Positions 17,150-25,508 of a stretch of DNA of 64,000 bases are shown here, piece by piece. Every line of letters starts with the position of its first letter. The first letter of the stretch is position 1. The DNA comes from Cytobacillus depressus (GTDB taxonomy: Bacteria; Bacillota; Bacilli; Bacillales; Cytobacillaceae), in assembly GCF_008923245.1 (NCBI RefSeq), contig NZ_WBOS01000005.1, positions 186,001 to 250,000 of the forward strand, in the 5' to 3' direction. The position numbers were made by a program, and so were the translations under genes. Under the pieces are notes generated by a model. The model had not been told where the DNA came from and made no database searches. It saw only the letters and a program-made list of their open reading frames with translations.

Positions 17150-17265
17150 CTATCGATTAACCTTTAAGGTATCGGTGTTCTGAATAGTTGTAAAGGACTT
17201 AATCTGGTCTTCATAGTTTCTCTGAATAGCCCTAATTGCCTGCTGCTGGCGTTCTACCTCCCCTT
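17150..17265 (-). pseudogene. Decayed coding fragment, 37 codons, unassigned
   Basis: On the minus strand an open stretch reads GEVERQQQAIRAIQRNYED and on to a TAG at 17150-17152. It is charged and helical, with a stop codon immediately upstream and no ribosome site. It lies just after the lysozyme-like fragment at 17286-17432, the order expected for the gene following cwlT in ICEBs1/Tn916-type elements, but I cannot name it. Confidence 0.35.
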
Positions 17266-17285
17266 ACATACGGCCGACCCAAAAA

Positions 17286-17432
17286 CTACTTCATAATGTT
17301 ATGAACTTCTTCCACTTTGAAAGACTGTGTTCCGTCTCCAACGACAACCACACTTTCGCTTTCACCGTTGTAATAGCGCATTACATGTTCTACATAGTTC
17401 ACATCACCATAACGGCCCCACCACATCAAAAA
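17286..17432 (-). pseudogene. C-terminal remnant of a CwlT-like lysozyme from a conjugative element
   Basis: The minus strand encodes MWWGRYGDVNYVEHVMRYYN and continues to TAG at 17286-17288. The pattern (Y)V..V..YYNG near the C-terminus is how the lysozyme/NlpC proteins of conjugative elements look at the end of the lysozyme domain. Upstream reading frames are closed, so only a tail survives. It suggests that an integrative element once lay here. Confidence 0.4.
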
Positions 17433-17487
17433 CGAAGATTGTTATAAACTTGACTGTGTTAATCATTTTCATTTAAAATTAACCTCT

Positions 17488-17502
17488 TGAAAACGATTAT
17501 CA
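17488..17502 (+). promoter_or_regulatory. Fur-like box
   Basis: TGAAAACGATTATCA matches the 7-1-7 Fur consensus with a perfect right half (ATTATCA). It lies about 30 nt before a two-gene unit that includes an FbpA-like protein, which in Bacillus is Fur-controlled. Confidence 0.65.
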
Positions 17503-17530
17503 TTACTAGTGATTTCTATTTTCTTTTGAA

Positions 17531-17755
17531 GTGGTAACTAGAATCAATTTACATATCGAAAGAAGACAAAAAATATGTGAGGCAATAAAGGAAATGACGA
17601 TAATCGAGATTTGTGACTGGCGTGGGTGTATCAACGAAAAAAAGCTCGTAGAAGATGATGATGACAATAATCATTCTACCTGCCCTTGCTGTGGCTTGGA
17701 TATTGTAGAAATACATGAGGTGCTCAAAATCATACTTCTGAAGGAGAGATTTTAA
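17531..17755 (+). CDS. Small cysteine-containing protein of unknown function, Fur-box associated
   Basis: A 74-residue protein starting at GTG. It has a helical N-terminus, an acidic DDDDNNHS stretch, a CPCC motif and a further WRGC cysteine, so it could bind a metal ion. The ribosome site is weak (GAAG). It lies directly after a Fur-like box, and its stop codon touches the start of the FbpA-like gene, so the two are almost surely co-transcribed. I do not recognise the family. Confidence 0.5.
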   Translation: MVTRINLHIERRQKICEAIKEMTIIEICDWRGCINEKKLVEDDDDNNHSTCPCCGLDIVEIHEVLKIILLKERF

Positions 17756-17923
17756 TTGGAAAATATTTCAGATAAAGTGATACTTAGTGAAAAACAGCTG
17801 ATCATTCAAAAGTTACTAAATATGGAGTTTTATAAATCATCGGATGATCGTCAGTTATACGAGTTAACATTACAAGAATTAAAACATGAGTATGATAAAT
17901 ATATGAAAAACAATTTTAGCTAA
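17756..17923 (+). CDS. FbpA-like Fur-regulated basic protein
   Basis: A 55-residue protein from a TTG start with AAGGAG 9 nt upstream. The core (LIIQKLLNMEFYK, then DRQLYELTLQELKHEYDKY) matches the FbpA family of small Fur-regulated proteins, which in B. subtilis assist the FsrA small RNA in the iron-sparing response. It begins immediately after the stop of the preceding small gene. The upstream Fur-like box agrees with the assignment. No fsrA-like RNA is evident nearby. Confidence 0.7.
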   Translation: MENISDKVILSEKQLIIQKLLNMEFYKSSDDRQLYELTLQELKHEYDKYMKNNFS

Positions 17924-17947
17924 TAGTACGAATAAGGACATACTTTT

Positions 17948-17984
17948 GGGGTAGAGGGAAGCACCATTTCCTCATCCCCTTTTC
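17948..17984 (+). terminator. Probable terminator after the FbpA-like gene
   Basis: An imperfect GC-rich stem (GGGGTAGAGGGAA with TTTCCTCATCCCC) is followed by TTTTCT. Confidence 0.55.
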
Positions 17985-18139
17985 TGCAAAATCTTGTTTT
18001 GAAAAACTTTTTTTGTTAGTGACATCCAACAAGATTCTTAATATAGCCTTTGAAAAAGAACTGGCACCCCAAAGATACCTGTTTATGCCGTAGTATGTCT
18101 CGGGGCAACATAGGCCCCGTTGTTTTATATTGCATCTGA

Positions 18140-18748
18140 TTAACCCATGGCTTTCTGTAATGCTTTTACGTATTTCTTAAATACGTCTGTTGTATTTATC
18201 CGGTTAGCTCGACTAGTATCCGCGTTGATAAAAAAGGCTTGCCTTTGTAAAGTGCTAATCTCTAATTGAACACCCTTCCCTCTAGATGTACGATTAGTGA
18301 TATTTTTAGGTTCAGTACCTGATAGTCCATCTCTTGCAACTCCTGCGGAAAATCCTTCTGTTTTAAGTTCTTTTATCACCCTGTCTCTTAGATTGTAATC
18401 TAATCCACCGACATTTGTGTGTTTCATTGAAGTATCATTATACCCGTGTAACGCCATAGAATATAACGATTCTCCTACCATTTTTAAAGCGATTGGTTCG
18501 TCAAAATGGGTAGATGTTATATGAAGAATACTGTTTCCACTTGGCTTCATACCATCGAACTCATACCAGTTATAAAATGAGGTCGCTACAGCCTTTACCA
18601 ATTCCGATGTTCCCGGTTCAATACCGCCGCCATGCGGAGTAAAAATAATGGTTTTAGATCCATTCACCTTATGATAATGAATATCATAGTCAACTCCTTT
18701 TACCTCCACAGCTGCTAATTCTTTATAATTCGCGTAAGTATCAGCCAT
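18140..18748 (-). CDS. Poly-gamma-glutamate hydrolase family protein
   Basis: A 202-residue zinc-dependent hydrolase of the phage PghP/YjqB type. The metal motif FTPHGGGIEPGTSEL supplies His and Glu, and a second His lies in MALHGY. The C-terminal GKGVQLEIS carries a further Glu. These enzymes cleave poly-gamma-glutamate capsules and are often phage- or prophage-borne. AAGGAGG lies 9-10 nt before the ATG. No signal peptide is visible. Isolated between two gene-poor stretches, it may be a mobile-element cargo gene. Confidence 0.85.
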   Translation of the reverse strand: MADTYANYKELAAVEVKGVDYDIHYHKVNGSKTIIFTPHGGGIEPGTSELVKAVATSFYNWYEFDGMKPSGNSILHITSTHFDEPIALKMVGESLYSMALHGYNDTSMKHTNVGGLDYNLRDRVIKELKTEGFSAGVARDGLSGTEPKNITNRTSRGKGVQLEISTLQRQAFFINADTSRANRINTTDVFKKYVKALQKAMG

Positions 18749-19091
18749 TTATCCCCATCCTCCTTACCACTCGTTAACTCAAATGCCCCCAAAATTGGTA
18801 CAGTAGTTTTCGAACTTCCGATTTTACTCAAACCTACTGAATATTCGTCTACAATTGGGTCAAGATTGCACTACACTCTATCCCCTTTTTCCCCCTCCCT
18901 CCCTTCACTTGCTTTTGTGAAATATCCTAGTTTTTGTTTAAAAGATTTCATATATTCTCATCTTAGCTGCTTTTATTTGTTGTCTACAATAAGATTCTGC
19001 ATACCTTCTAAAAAACAGGCATAGTTTACTATTGCATCTGGTCTTCGTTGTTTGAAATAATAGAAAAGTCAAACAAGGGGGAGTGAATGAG
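18749..19091. other. Gene-free stretch between divergent genes
   Basis: About 340 bp separate the poly-gamma-glutamate hydrolase and NlpC/P60 genes. I see no ORF or structured RNA; it should carry both promoters. Confidence 0.5.
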
Positions 19092-20693
19092 ATGTCAAAA
19101 TGGCAAAATACAAGTTTTTTTCTAGCAACCTTCTTTTTATCCTTTTTCTTTGTTCATACGGTCTTCGCAGCTGAAGATTTCAGTATTTCAAAGACAGCTC
19201 AACAATATCTTGGCGTTCCTTACACAATAAATGGTCAAGATCCCAATCAAGGATTTAGCACTGGCGGATTAACTCACTATGTCTTTAAAGAAGCGAAAAA
19301 CGTAGATTTACCTTTATACCCAAAGGAGCAATTTAAACTTGGGAAAGCTGTAGACAGGAGAGATCTCCAGCCTGGTGACCTTATCTTTTTTTCAGGGACA
19401 AGTAAGTCAGATGTGACAAGTGTGGGAATATACAATGGAAATAATGAAGTCGTCATTAGTTCTGTTTCAAAGGGAGTCTTAATAACTAAGCTTTCAGATG
19501 GATCTTACTATGGCGATAGGTATATTAGCGCCAAACGAATTAATACCGATAATTTATATCAAGTCGAGCATCCTTTAATAGTAGAAGCCATGAAGTATGT
19601 TGGAACAAACTACTCAAGTAATGGCAAAACGCCTGATGATGGCTTTATTTCTGCAGGATTCATTCATTTTGTATTTGGAACATCTTTAAATCTCAAACTT
19701 CCTGAAGTTTCTAGTGAACAATGGAGTTTAGGAGCGAACATATCTAAAGAAAATCTTCAGCCCGGTGACGTTCTTTTCTTCAAAAATACGGATACAGGAA
19801 GAATTACAACAACCGCTTTTTATGTAGGAAATGGAAAAATGATTTACAGCTCTGTTTCAAAGGGGATCACGATCATCGATATTGAACATTCTTCTTATTG
19901 GAATGAGCGTTATTATGGAGCGAAACGAATAACTAAAGTTCCCGATATTGATCAAAAAGACCCGCTAATCGCAGAGGCTTTAAAATATATAGGCGCCCCT
20001 TACGTTGAAGGTGGTAAAACACCAAAAGGATTTGACTGTTCTGGATTCACAAAATATGTATATGAAAAAGCGATGGGAATTCACCTGCCTGAAGCCCCTG
20101 AACAACAATGGCTTCTAGGTACACCAGTTGAAAAGAAAGATATAGAAATAGGAGATCTTGTATTCTTTAAGGATACCCACCGCCCAGGCATTTCACATGT
20201 AGGAATATATGCAGGAAACAATCAAATGATACATGCTTCAAGAACAAAAACAGCAAAGGTAACAACCACTTATTTGTCCAATAGTTTTTATACAGAAAAG
20301 TTCGCTGGAATCAGACGAGTGAAACATCTTCAACTTTCTAATGAGGTCCCGGTTATCAAAAAGGCAACAGACCTTCTAGGAACTCCTTATCTACCAGGTG
20401 GTACAACTCCGATAGGATTTGATACTGGTGGTTTTGTCCAATATGTCTATCAACAATTGGGTATAGAGTTACCTCGTTATGGAAAAGACATGCTTCTTAA
20501 AGGAACAGAAGTGAAGGAAGAGAATCTGCAGCCAGGAGACTTGGTGTTCTTTAAATCCAACAGCATCATCCCCTCCATCTATATGGGAGATGGAAAAATT
20601 GCAGTAGTTTCAAGTAGCGAAGGTGTTCGAATTGTTAATTATAAAGTAAGCTCTTATTGGGGACCTATTTACCATAGTGCAAGGCGCATTTGA
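19092..20693 (+). CDS. Secreted protein with four NlpC/P60-type repeats, only one catalytic
   Basis: A 533-residue protein with a signal peptide (to about residue 26, VFAAED). Four NlpC/P60-like repeats of about 125 residues follow. Only repeat 3 keeps the catalytic pair: GFDCSGF (Cys about 316) and ISHVGIYAG (His about 369). Repeats 1, 2 and 4 read GFSTGGL, GFISAGF and GFDTGGF at the Cys site and have lost the His (TSVGIY, TTTAFY, PSIYMG). NlpC/P60 enzymes cut D-gamma-Glu to diamino-acid bonds in peptidoglycan or poly-gamma-glutamate. The degenerate repeats may serve as binding modules. The ATG at 19092 fits the GGGGGAG site better than the GTG at 19083. Confidence 0.85.
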   Translation: MSKWQNTSFFLATFFLSFFFVHTVFAAEDFSISKTAQQYLGVPYTINGQDPNQGFSTGGLTHYVFKEAKNVDLPLYPKEQFKLGKAVDRRDLQPGDLIFFSGTSKSDVTSVGIYNGNNEVVISSVSKGVLITKLSDGSYYGDRYISAKRINTDNLYQVEHPLIVEAMKYVGTNYSSNGKTPDDGFISAGFIHFVFGTSLNLKLPEVSSEQWSLGANISKENLQPGDVLFFKNTDTGRITTTAFYVGNGKMIYSSVSKGITIIDIEHSSYWNERYYGAKRITKVPDIDQKDPLIAEALKYIGAPYVEGGKTPKGFDCSGFTKYVYEKAMGIHLPEAPEQQWLLGTPVEKKDIEIGDLVFFKDTHRPGISHVGIYAGNNQMIHASRTKTAKVTTTYLSNSFYTEKFAGIRRVKHLQLSNEVPVIKKATDLLGTPYLPGGTTPIGFDTGGFVQYVYQQLGIELPRYGKDMLLKGTEVKEENLQPGDLVFFKSNSIIPSIYMGDGKIAVVSSSEGVRIVNYKVSSYWGPIYHSARRI

Positions 20694-20775
20694 TAAATGG
20701 TTAACTACAGAATGGCAGATTGCTATTATTCCTTCTTTTCCTCTTAATAAGCAGCTATTTTTCTATGCGGAGAAT
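20694..20775 (+). pseudogene. C-terminal fragment of a TVP38/TMEM64 gene, frameshifted
   Basis: Right after the NlpC/P60 stop, the DNA reads TTEWQIAII and then, after a one-base shift, LLISSYFSMRR. This parallels the C-terminus of the TVP38 protein ending at 26731 (KTEWQIAIILLF, then LTSIYFLMRK). Nucleotide similarity continues to the end of that gene. It is best read as a relic of a duplicate or of a rearrangement joining two loci. Confidence 0.55.
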
Positions 20776-20783
20776 GAAGCAAG

Positions 20784-20830
20784 AAAAGAGTAAGAGCAGC
20801 TATATTCACTGCTCTTACTCTTTATTTTTT
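20784..20830 (+). terminator. Rho-independent terminator after the NlpC/P60 gene
   Basis: A perfect 12-bp stem, GAGTAAGAGCAG with CTGCTCTTACTC, a 9-nt loop and a T-rich tail. Confidence 0.85.
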
Positions 20831-20906
20831 CTTATATCTACCTTATATTACAAAAATACAGCCCTTTCCCAGGTCACATTTTTTGCTTTTACCATTTATT
20901 TTGGCC

Positions 20907-23336
20907 TTATAATTTAACCCTTTGAAGACGAAGTGCATTTAAAACCACAGAAACAGAACTGAAAGCCATAGCTGCTCCTGCGAGCCAAGGTGCCAAAAAT
21001 CCAATCGCTGCAATTGGAATTCCGAGCGTGTTGTAGGCAAAGGCCCAGAATAGGTTTTGTCTTATATTTCGAATTGTTTTCTTGCTCATAAAGATGGCAT
21101 CGGCAATGCTGTTTAAATCTCCGCGGATTAACGTAATATCCGCTGCTTCCATCGCCACATCTGTTCCTGTTCCGATTGCCATACCGATATTAGCAATCGC
21201 TAATGCAGGCGCATCATTAATCCCATCGCCAACCATCGCCACTTTCTTGCCTTGCTGTTGAAGTTTTTTTACTTCCTCAGCTTTTCCTTCTGGAAGCACC
21301 TCGGCAATTACATGATCAACTCCTGCCTCGTTAGCAATAGCTTTTGCTGTCTGCTCATTATCACCAGTAATCATGATGACATCTAGCCCCATCTCTTTCA
21401 AGCGTTTAATAGCCTGTGCTGATGTATCTTTAATTGTATCTGCTACGGCAACGATTCCTGCATATGATCCATTTATCGCTGTTAACATCGCTGTTTTCCC
21501 TTGTTTTTCAAGTGCAATCATATCATTTAAAACATGCTCAATTTCAATATTATATTTCTTCATTAAACGACGTGTCCCAATTAAGACTTCTCTTCTATCC
21601 ACAATTGCTTTAATGCCATAGCCAGGAATGGCCTCAAATTCATTAACATCCTTTAGATCAATATTTTTTTCACGGATTCCTTCGACAATTGCTTGAGCAA
21701 GCGGATGTTCAGACTGTTTCTCTGCAGACCCGACCAATGATAAAAATTCTTCTTCGGAAAGATCAGTCATGACATCCGTTAAGACTGGCTCCCCATTCGT
21801 TATCGTGCCTGTTTTGTCTAAGATGACTGTATCGATATGGTGTGTCTGCTCAAGATGCTCACCGCCTTTAAAAAGGATGCCTTTTTCCGCTGAACGACCT
21901 GAGCCTGCCATGATTGAAGTCGGAGTGGCAAGACCAAGCGCACATGGACATGCAATCACAAGGACGGCAATCGCAGGCTGTAGAGCTTCTGCAAAGTCTC
22001 CCGGTGCAACAAATAAATACCAAATAAGGAAGGTAAGAATTGCAATCCCGACAACAATTGGAACAAAAATTCCCGAGATTGAATCGGCAAGACGTTGAAT
22101 CGGTGCTTTTGAACCTTGTGCTTCTTCGACCACTTTAATTATTTGTGCAAGAGCTGTGTCTTTCCCGACTTTAGTTGCCTTCATTTTAATAAAACCATTT
22201 TTGTTTATGGTGGCACCAATTACTGTATCACCTACTGTTTTATCGACCGGAACGCTCTCACCTGTAATCATCGATTCATCAAGAGCAGACTGTCCTTCTA
22301 AAATTATGCCGTCTACGGGAATCTTTTCACCGGGTTTTACTAACACGATGTCTCCTGCTATAACTTCTTCAAGCGGAATTTCTACTTCTCGCTCATCACG
22401 AATGACTTTTGCAGTTTTCGCTTGTAAGCCCATCAATTTCTTAATCGCTTCAGAAGAGCGCCCCTTCGCTTTTGCTTCAAACAGCTTTCCAAGAATGATT
22501 AGTGTGATAAGGACGGCACTTGTTTCAAAATAAAGGCCAATCGGATGGGTGTTCTTTCCGATCGTTTCCATTGTTAAATACACACTGTAAAAATATGCAG
22601 CAGATGTTCCTAGTGCAACCAACACATCCATATTGGCACTTTTATTTCTCAATGCTTTATATGCCCCTACATAAAACTGTTTTCCTATAATAAATTGGAC
22701 AGGTGTCGCTAAAGCCATTTGCACCCATGGATTCATGAGTATGTCGGGAACATAGAGGAAGGAAGTGAAGCTGAAATGACCTACCATCGTCCAAAGAAGC
22801 GGGAGGGAAAGTATCATCGAAAAAATAAACTTTCTTTTTTGTTTCTCAATTTCTTTAAGACGATGGTCGACCTCTTCTTTTTCATTTTCTTCACTTTTGA
22901 TAGTTGCTCCATAGCCTAGTTTTCCGACTCTTTGGGTCATATGTTTTGGTGAAACAATTGCTGGATTATACTCCACTGTTGCTTTTTCGAGAGCGAGATT
23001 GACTGTTGCACCAGTGACCCCTTCCATTTTATTAAGGCCTTTTTCAATTCTTGTTGCGCACGCCGCACAAGTCATGCCAGTGAGGACTAATTCCGTTTTA
23101 TCGGTAACGACATCATACCCGAGATCTCTGATTTTTTTCTGTATGTCCGCATGGCCTGTTGCAGCTGCGTCGAATTTGACTGTCGCCTTTTCGAGGGCGA
23201 GGTTGACGTTTGCGTCTGCAACTCCTTCCATTTTCTTTAATCCTTTTTCAATTCGGGTGGAACATGCAGCACAGGTCATGCCAGTTATTTGAAACTGACT
23301 TTCTTGTAATTGTTTTTCAAGACTTTTTTCACTCAT
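20907..23336 (-). CDS. copA: Copper-exporting P1B-type ATPase CopA
   Basis: An 809-residue Cu(I) ATPase. Two N-terminal heavy-metal-associated domains (each GMTCAAC.TRIEKGL) precede eight membrane helices. [10 protein letters not shown] is the transmembrane Cu site, TGES the phosphatase motif, DKTGT the phosphorylated Asp, and [10 protein letters not shown] the hinge. It pumps Cu(I) out of the cytosol using ATP, receiving it from CopZ. The ATG at 23336 has AGGAGGT 6 nt upstream. A CsoR operator lies just before it. The gene order csoR-copZ-copA equals B. subtilis, but with a second operator placed between copZ and copA. Confidence 0.97.
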   Translation of the reverse strand: MSEKSLEKQLQESQFQITGMTCAACSTRIEKGLKKMEGVADANVNLALEKATVKFDAAATGHADIQKKIRDLGYDVVTDKTELVLTGMTCAACATRIEKGLNKMEGVTGATVNLALEKATVEYNPAIVSPKHMTQRVGKLGYGATIKSEENEKEEVDHRLKEIEKQKRKFIFSMILSLPLLWTMVGHFSFTSFLYVPDILMNPWVQMALATPVQFIIGKQFYVGAYKALRNKSANMDVLVALGTSAAYFYSVYLTMETIGKNTHPIGLYFETSAVLITLIILGKLFEAKAKGRSSEAIKKLMGLQAKTAKVIRDEREVEIPLEEVIAGDIVLVKPGEKIPVDGIILEGQSALDESMITGESVPVDKTVGDTVIGATINKNGFIKMKATKVGKDTALAQIIKVVEEAQGSKAPIQRLADSISGIFVPIVVGIAILTFLIWYLFVAPGDFAEALQPAIAVLVIACPCALGLATPTSIMAGSGRSAEKGILFKGGEHLEQTHHIDTVILDKTGTITNGEPVLTDVMTDLSEEEFLSLVGSAEKQSEHPLAQAIVEGIREKNIDLKDVNEFEAIPGYGIKAIVDRREVLIGTRRLMKKYNIEIEHVLNDMIALEKQGKTAMLTAINGSYAGIVAVADTIKDTSAQAIKRLKEMGLDVIMITGDNEQTAKAIANEAGVDHVIAEVLPEGKAEEVKKLQQQGKKVAMVGDGINDAPALAIANIGMAIGTGTDVAMEAADITLIRGDLNSIADAIFMSKKTIRNIRQNLFWAFAYNTLGIPIAAIGFLAPWLAGAAMAFSSVSVVLNALRLQRVKL

Positions 23337-23348
23337 ATCCAAACCTCC

Positions 23349-23367
23349 TATACCTATATGGGGTATA
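23349..23367 (-). promoter_or_regulatory. copA: CsoR-type operator upstream of copA
   Basis: TACCTATATGGGGTA has TACC-N7-GGTA spacing in an inverted repeat flanked by TA, and lies immediately upstream of the copA ribosome site. Confidence 0.75.
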
Positions 23368-23421
23368 TTTTTTTGAAAAAGAGATCGTGCTTATTAAGCA
23401 CGGCCTTTTTTCAAAATTTTA

Positions 23422-23628
23422 TTAATTTACATCATAACCTTGGTCATCAATTGCTTCTTTTATTTTATCCAAAGATACTTCATTGGAACGATATTCTACA
23501 TCAACCGTTCCATTTTTCAAATCTACTTTCACGCTTTCAACACCGGCTAATTCTCCAACACTTCCTTCAACTGCCTTCACACAGTGCCCACAAGACATAC
23601 CAGTTACATTTAATGTTACTTTTTCCAT
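23422..23628 (-). CDS. copZ: Copper chaperone CopZ
   Basis: A 68-residue single heavy-metal-associated domain with the Cu(I)-binding motif MSCGHC and the ferredoxin-like fold pattern (VESVKVDLKNGTVDVEY). CopZ shuttles Cu(I) to the CopA N-terminal domains. A purine-rich site precedes the ATG, 14 nt after csoR ends, so csoR and copZ share a transcript. Confidence 0.95.
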   Translation of the reverse strand: MEKVTLNVTGMSCGHCVKAVEGSVGELAGVESVKVDLKNGTVDVEYRSNEVSLDKIKEAIDDQGYDVN

Positions 23629-23642
23629 TGTTCAACAGCTCC

Positions 23643-23990
23643 TTATTTTTTCATTAATTTTTGAATGGTAATTAGGACCTCATCTAGTACTTCCGTATCT
23701 CCTTCTTGAAGGCGATCCACAACACAAGTTTTCAAGTGGCCTTCAAGCAGAATCTTTGCCACGCTGTTTAAAGCGGATTGAGTAGCTGAAATTTGTGTAA
23801 TCACATCATCACAATAAGTATCTCTTTCGATCAATCCTTTAATCCCGCGAATTTGACCCTCTATTCGATTTAATCGTGTGACTAGATTTTTCTTAACCTT
23901 ATCTGAATGATGACTTTTTCTTTCACTTAAAGTGGAGCAACAGTTTTCATCATCGGAAAACAACGACTCATCTTCTAGATTGGATTTCAT
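23643..23990 (-). CDS. csoR: Copper-sensing transcriptional repressor CsoR
   Basis: A 115-residue CsoR with the full Cys-His-Cys copper site: YCDDVITQISATQS and EGHLKTCV. It releases operator DNA on binding Cu(I). An acidic, Cys-containing N-terminal extension of about 35 residues (DDENCCSTLSERKSHH) adds CC and HH residues that might bind extra copper. The ATG at 23990 has AAGGAGG 6-7 nt upstream. The copy at 2926-3189 has Asn instead of the His and is the persulfide-sensing paralogue. Confidence 0.95.
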   Translation of the reverse strand: MKSNLEDESLFSDDENCCSTLSERKSHHSDKVKKNLVTRLNRIEGQIRGIKGLIERDTYCDDVITQISATQSALNSVAKILLEGHLKTCVVDRLQEGDTEVLDEVLITIQKLMKK

Positions 23991-24017
23991 CAAATCCCTC
24001 CTTAATTTAGATTATAT

Positions 24018-24036
24018 TATACCCCCGTATGGTATG
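24018..24036 (-). promoter_or_regulatory. csoR: CsoR-type operator upstream of csoR
   Basis: TACCCCCGTATGGTA has TACC-N7-GGTA spacing, about 30 nt before the csoR start, giving autoregulation of csoR-copZ. Confidence 0.75.
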
Positions 24037-24137
24037 TAAAGAGTGAAGTATATGATTTATATTTTCCCACTGCAAAGTTTCTTCAAACTTATCAGGTAAA
24101 ATAGATATATATATAAATTTAAAACAGGTGGTCAAGT

Positions 24138-25502
24138 ATGAACAAACTTTCAATAAAAATTGGGACGATGTTTTTCTTAATTATTTTCGGACTCGAAATA
24201 TTTATGTTTTTCTTTTTACATTCTGCCATTGTTGAGTCTAGGATTGAAGAGGAGCTTTCTGCATTACAAGCTAGAGGGAATTCGCACAGAGCGATACTCG
24301 AAAAGCACTTTGATGCTGACACCATTTCCCATGTCACCCTGATGGAATCGGAAGCGAATACTGATGTCGTTATCACAAACGAGTCCGGAAAGGTGCTTGA
24401 CTCTTCTGACGAAGTTGATCGGCTTAAAAAGTATCTTAAAATACCTTATGCTAATATTCCAAGGGAAGGAAAAATTATAGAAGGAAACTGGCGAGATGAA
24501 CCACTTATTGCCACTGTCAGTCCAGTTGAACAAGGTGGAAAAGCTACTGGCTTTGTTTATATGTTCCAAGACACAAAATCAGTTCATAATTTAATTGATC
24601 GTCTTAATGAACATTTTCTTTTGGCGGGTTTGATTTCGGTTAGCCTGACAATCATTATTATTATTTCTCTTTCAAAAGCTCTTACTAAGCCACTTATCAT
24701 AATGAAGGATGCAACTTCACAAATAAGTAAAGGTAACTTCGAAGTTACATTGCCAAAGAGAGGAAATGATGAGTTAGGAGATCTGTCTAAATCCATCAAA
24801 TTACTCGCAAATGATTTGAAGTATTTAAAGAAGGAGAGAAATGAATTCTTAGCAAGTATTTCCCATGAGCTCAGAACCCCTTTAACTTATATTAAAGGAT
24901 ATACAGATATTGTCCTAAAACGAAATCTATCAATTAAAGAACGACAAAAATACTTGAATATTATTCTAGAAGAAACCAATCGTCTTTCGATTCTAATTAA
25001 AGATTTATTTGATTTAGCAAAAATAGACAAAAACACTTTTGTCATTGAAAAAGAACAAATTAACTTATATGAATTCCTTTTATCTATTGAAAGAAAACTT
25101 TCCCCGGCTTTTTTGGAGAAAAAAATGAACTTAAGGATCAGTTGCCCTTCTAATGTTATTATTCTGGCAGACCCCTCAAGATTGGAGCAAATCATCTTAA
25201 ACCTTTTAGATAATTCAATGAAATATTCTTATGCAGATACCGAAACAGCAATAAATGTGTCAAAAGATAAACTTTCTGTTCAAATTTCGATAAAAGATAA
25301 TGGAAAAGGAATACCAAATGAAGATATTCCGTATATATTTAACCGTTTTTATCGTGTTGATAAAGCTCGTACTAGATCTTTAGGAGGTTCTGGGCTAGGA
25401 CTTGCCATTGTGAAAGAACTTATTGATATGCATGACGGAGAAATTATAGTTAAAAGCGAATTAGGAAAGGGAACCGAGTTTGCAATAATTTTTAAGGGGT
25501 AG
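24138..25502 (+). CDS. Membrane sensor histidine kinase
   Basis: A 454-residue kinase: first helix about 8-29, extracytoplasmic sensor about 30-155, second helix about 160-180, HAMP about 180-232, HisKA with the phosphoacceptor in SHELRTPLTYIKGY (His 243), then HATPase with N box NLLDNSMKYS, G1 DNGKGIP and G2 GGSGLGLA. It is followed after 6 nt by its response regulator. It lies between copA/csoR and the CueP/multicopper oxidase genes, so copper or envelope stress sensing is plausible but not shown by a visible metal motif in the sensor domain. Confidence 0.9.
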   Translation: MNKLSIKIGTMFFLIIFGLEIFMFFFLHSAIVESRIEEELSALQARGNSHRAILEKHFDADTISHVTLMESEANTDVVITNESGKVLDSSDEVDRLKKYLKIPYANIPREGKIIEGNWRDEPLIATVSPVEQGGKATGFVYMFQDTKSVHNLIDRLNEHFLLAGLISVSLTIIIIISLSKALTKPLIIMKDATSQISKGNFEVTLPKRGNDELGDLSKSIKLLANDLKYLKKERNEFLASISHELRTPLTYIKGYTDIVLKRNLSIKERQKYLNIILEETNRLSILIKDLFDLAKIDKNTFVIEKEQINLYEFLLSIERKLSPAFLEKKMNLRISCPSNVIILADPSRLEQIILNLLDNSMKYSYADTETAINVSKDKLSVQISIKDNGKGIPNEDIPYIFNRFYRVDKARTRSLGGSGLGLAIVKELIDMHDGEIIVKSELGKGTEFAIIFKG

Positions 25503-25508
25503 AAAACG

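Noticed and set aside
18101-18127. CGGGGC..GCCCCG hairpin as the terminator of the poly-gamma-glutamate hydrolase gene
   Set aside because: The T-rich tail is on the plus strand, whereas that gene is on the minus strand; no convincing plus-strand gene ends there.
20720-20917. 65-codon plus-strand frame after the NlpC/P60 gene
   Set aside because: It has no ribosome site, runs through the terminator, and its start overlaps the frameshifted TVP38 relic.
22156-22533. Plus-strand frame of 125 codons inside copA
   Set aside because: Shadow of the copA coding strand; Ser/Pro-rich composition typical of antisense frames.
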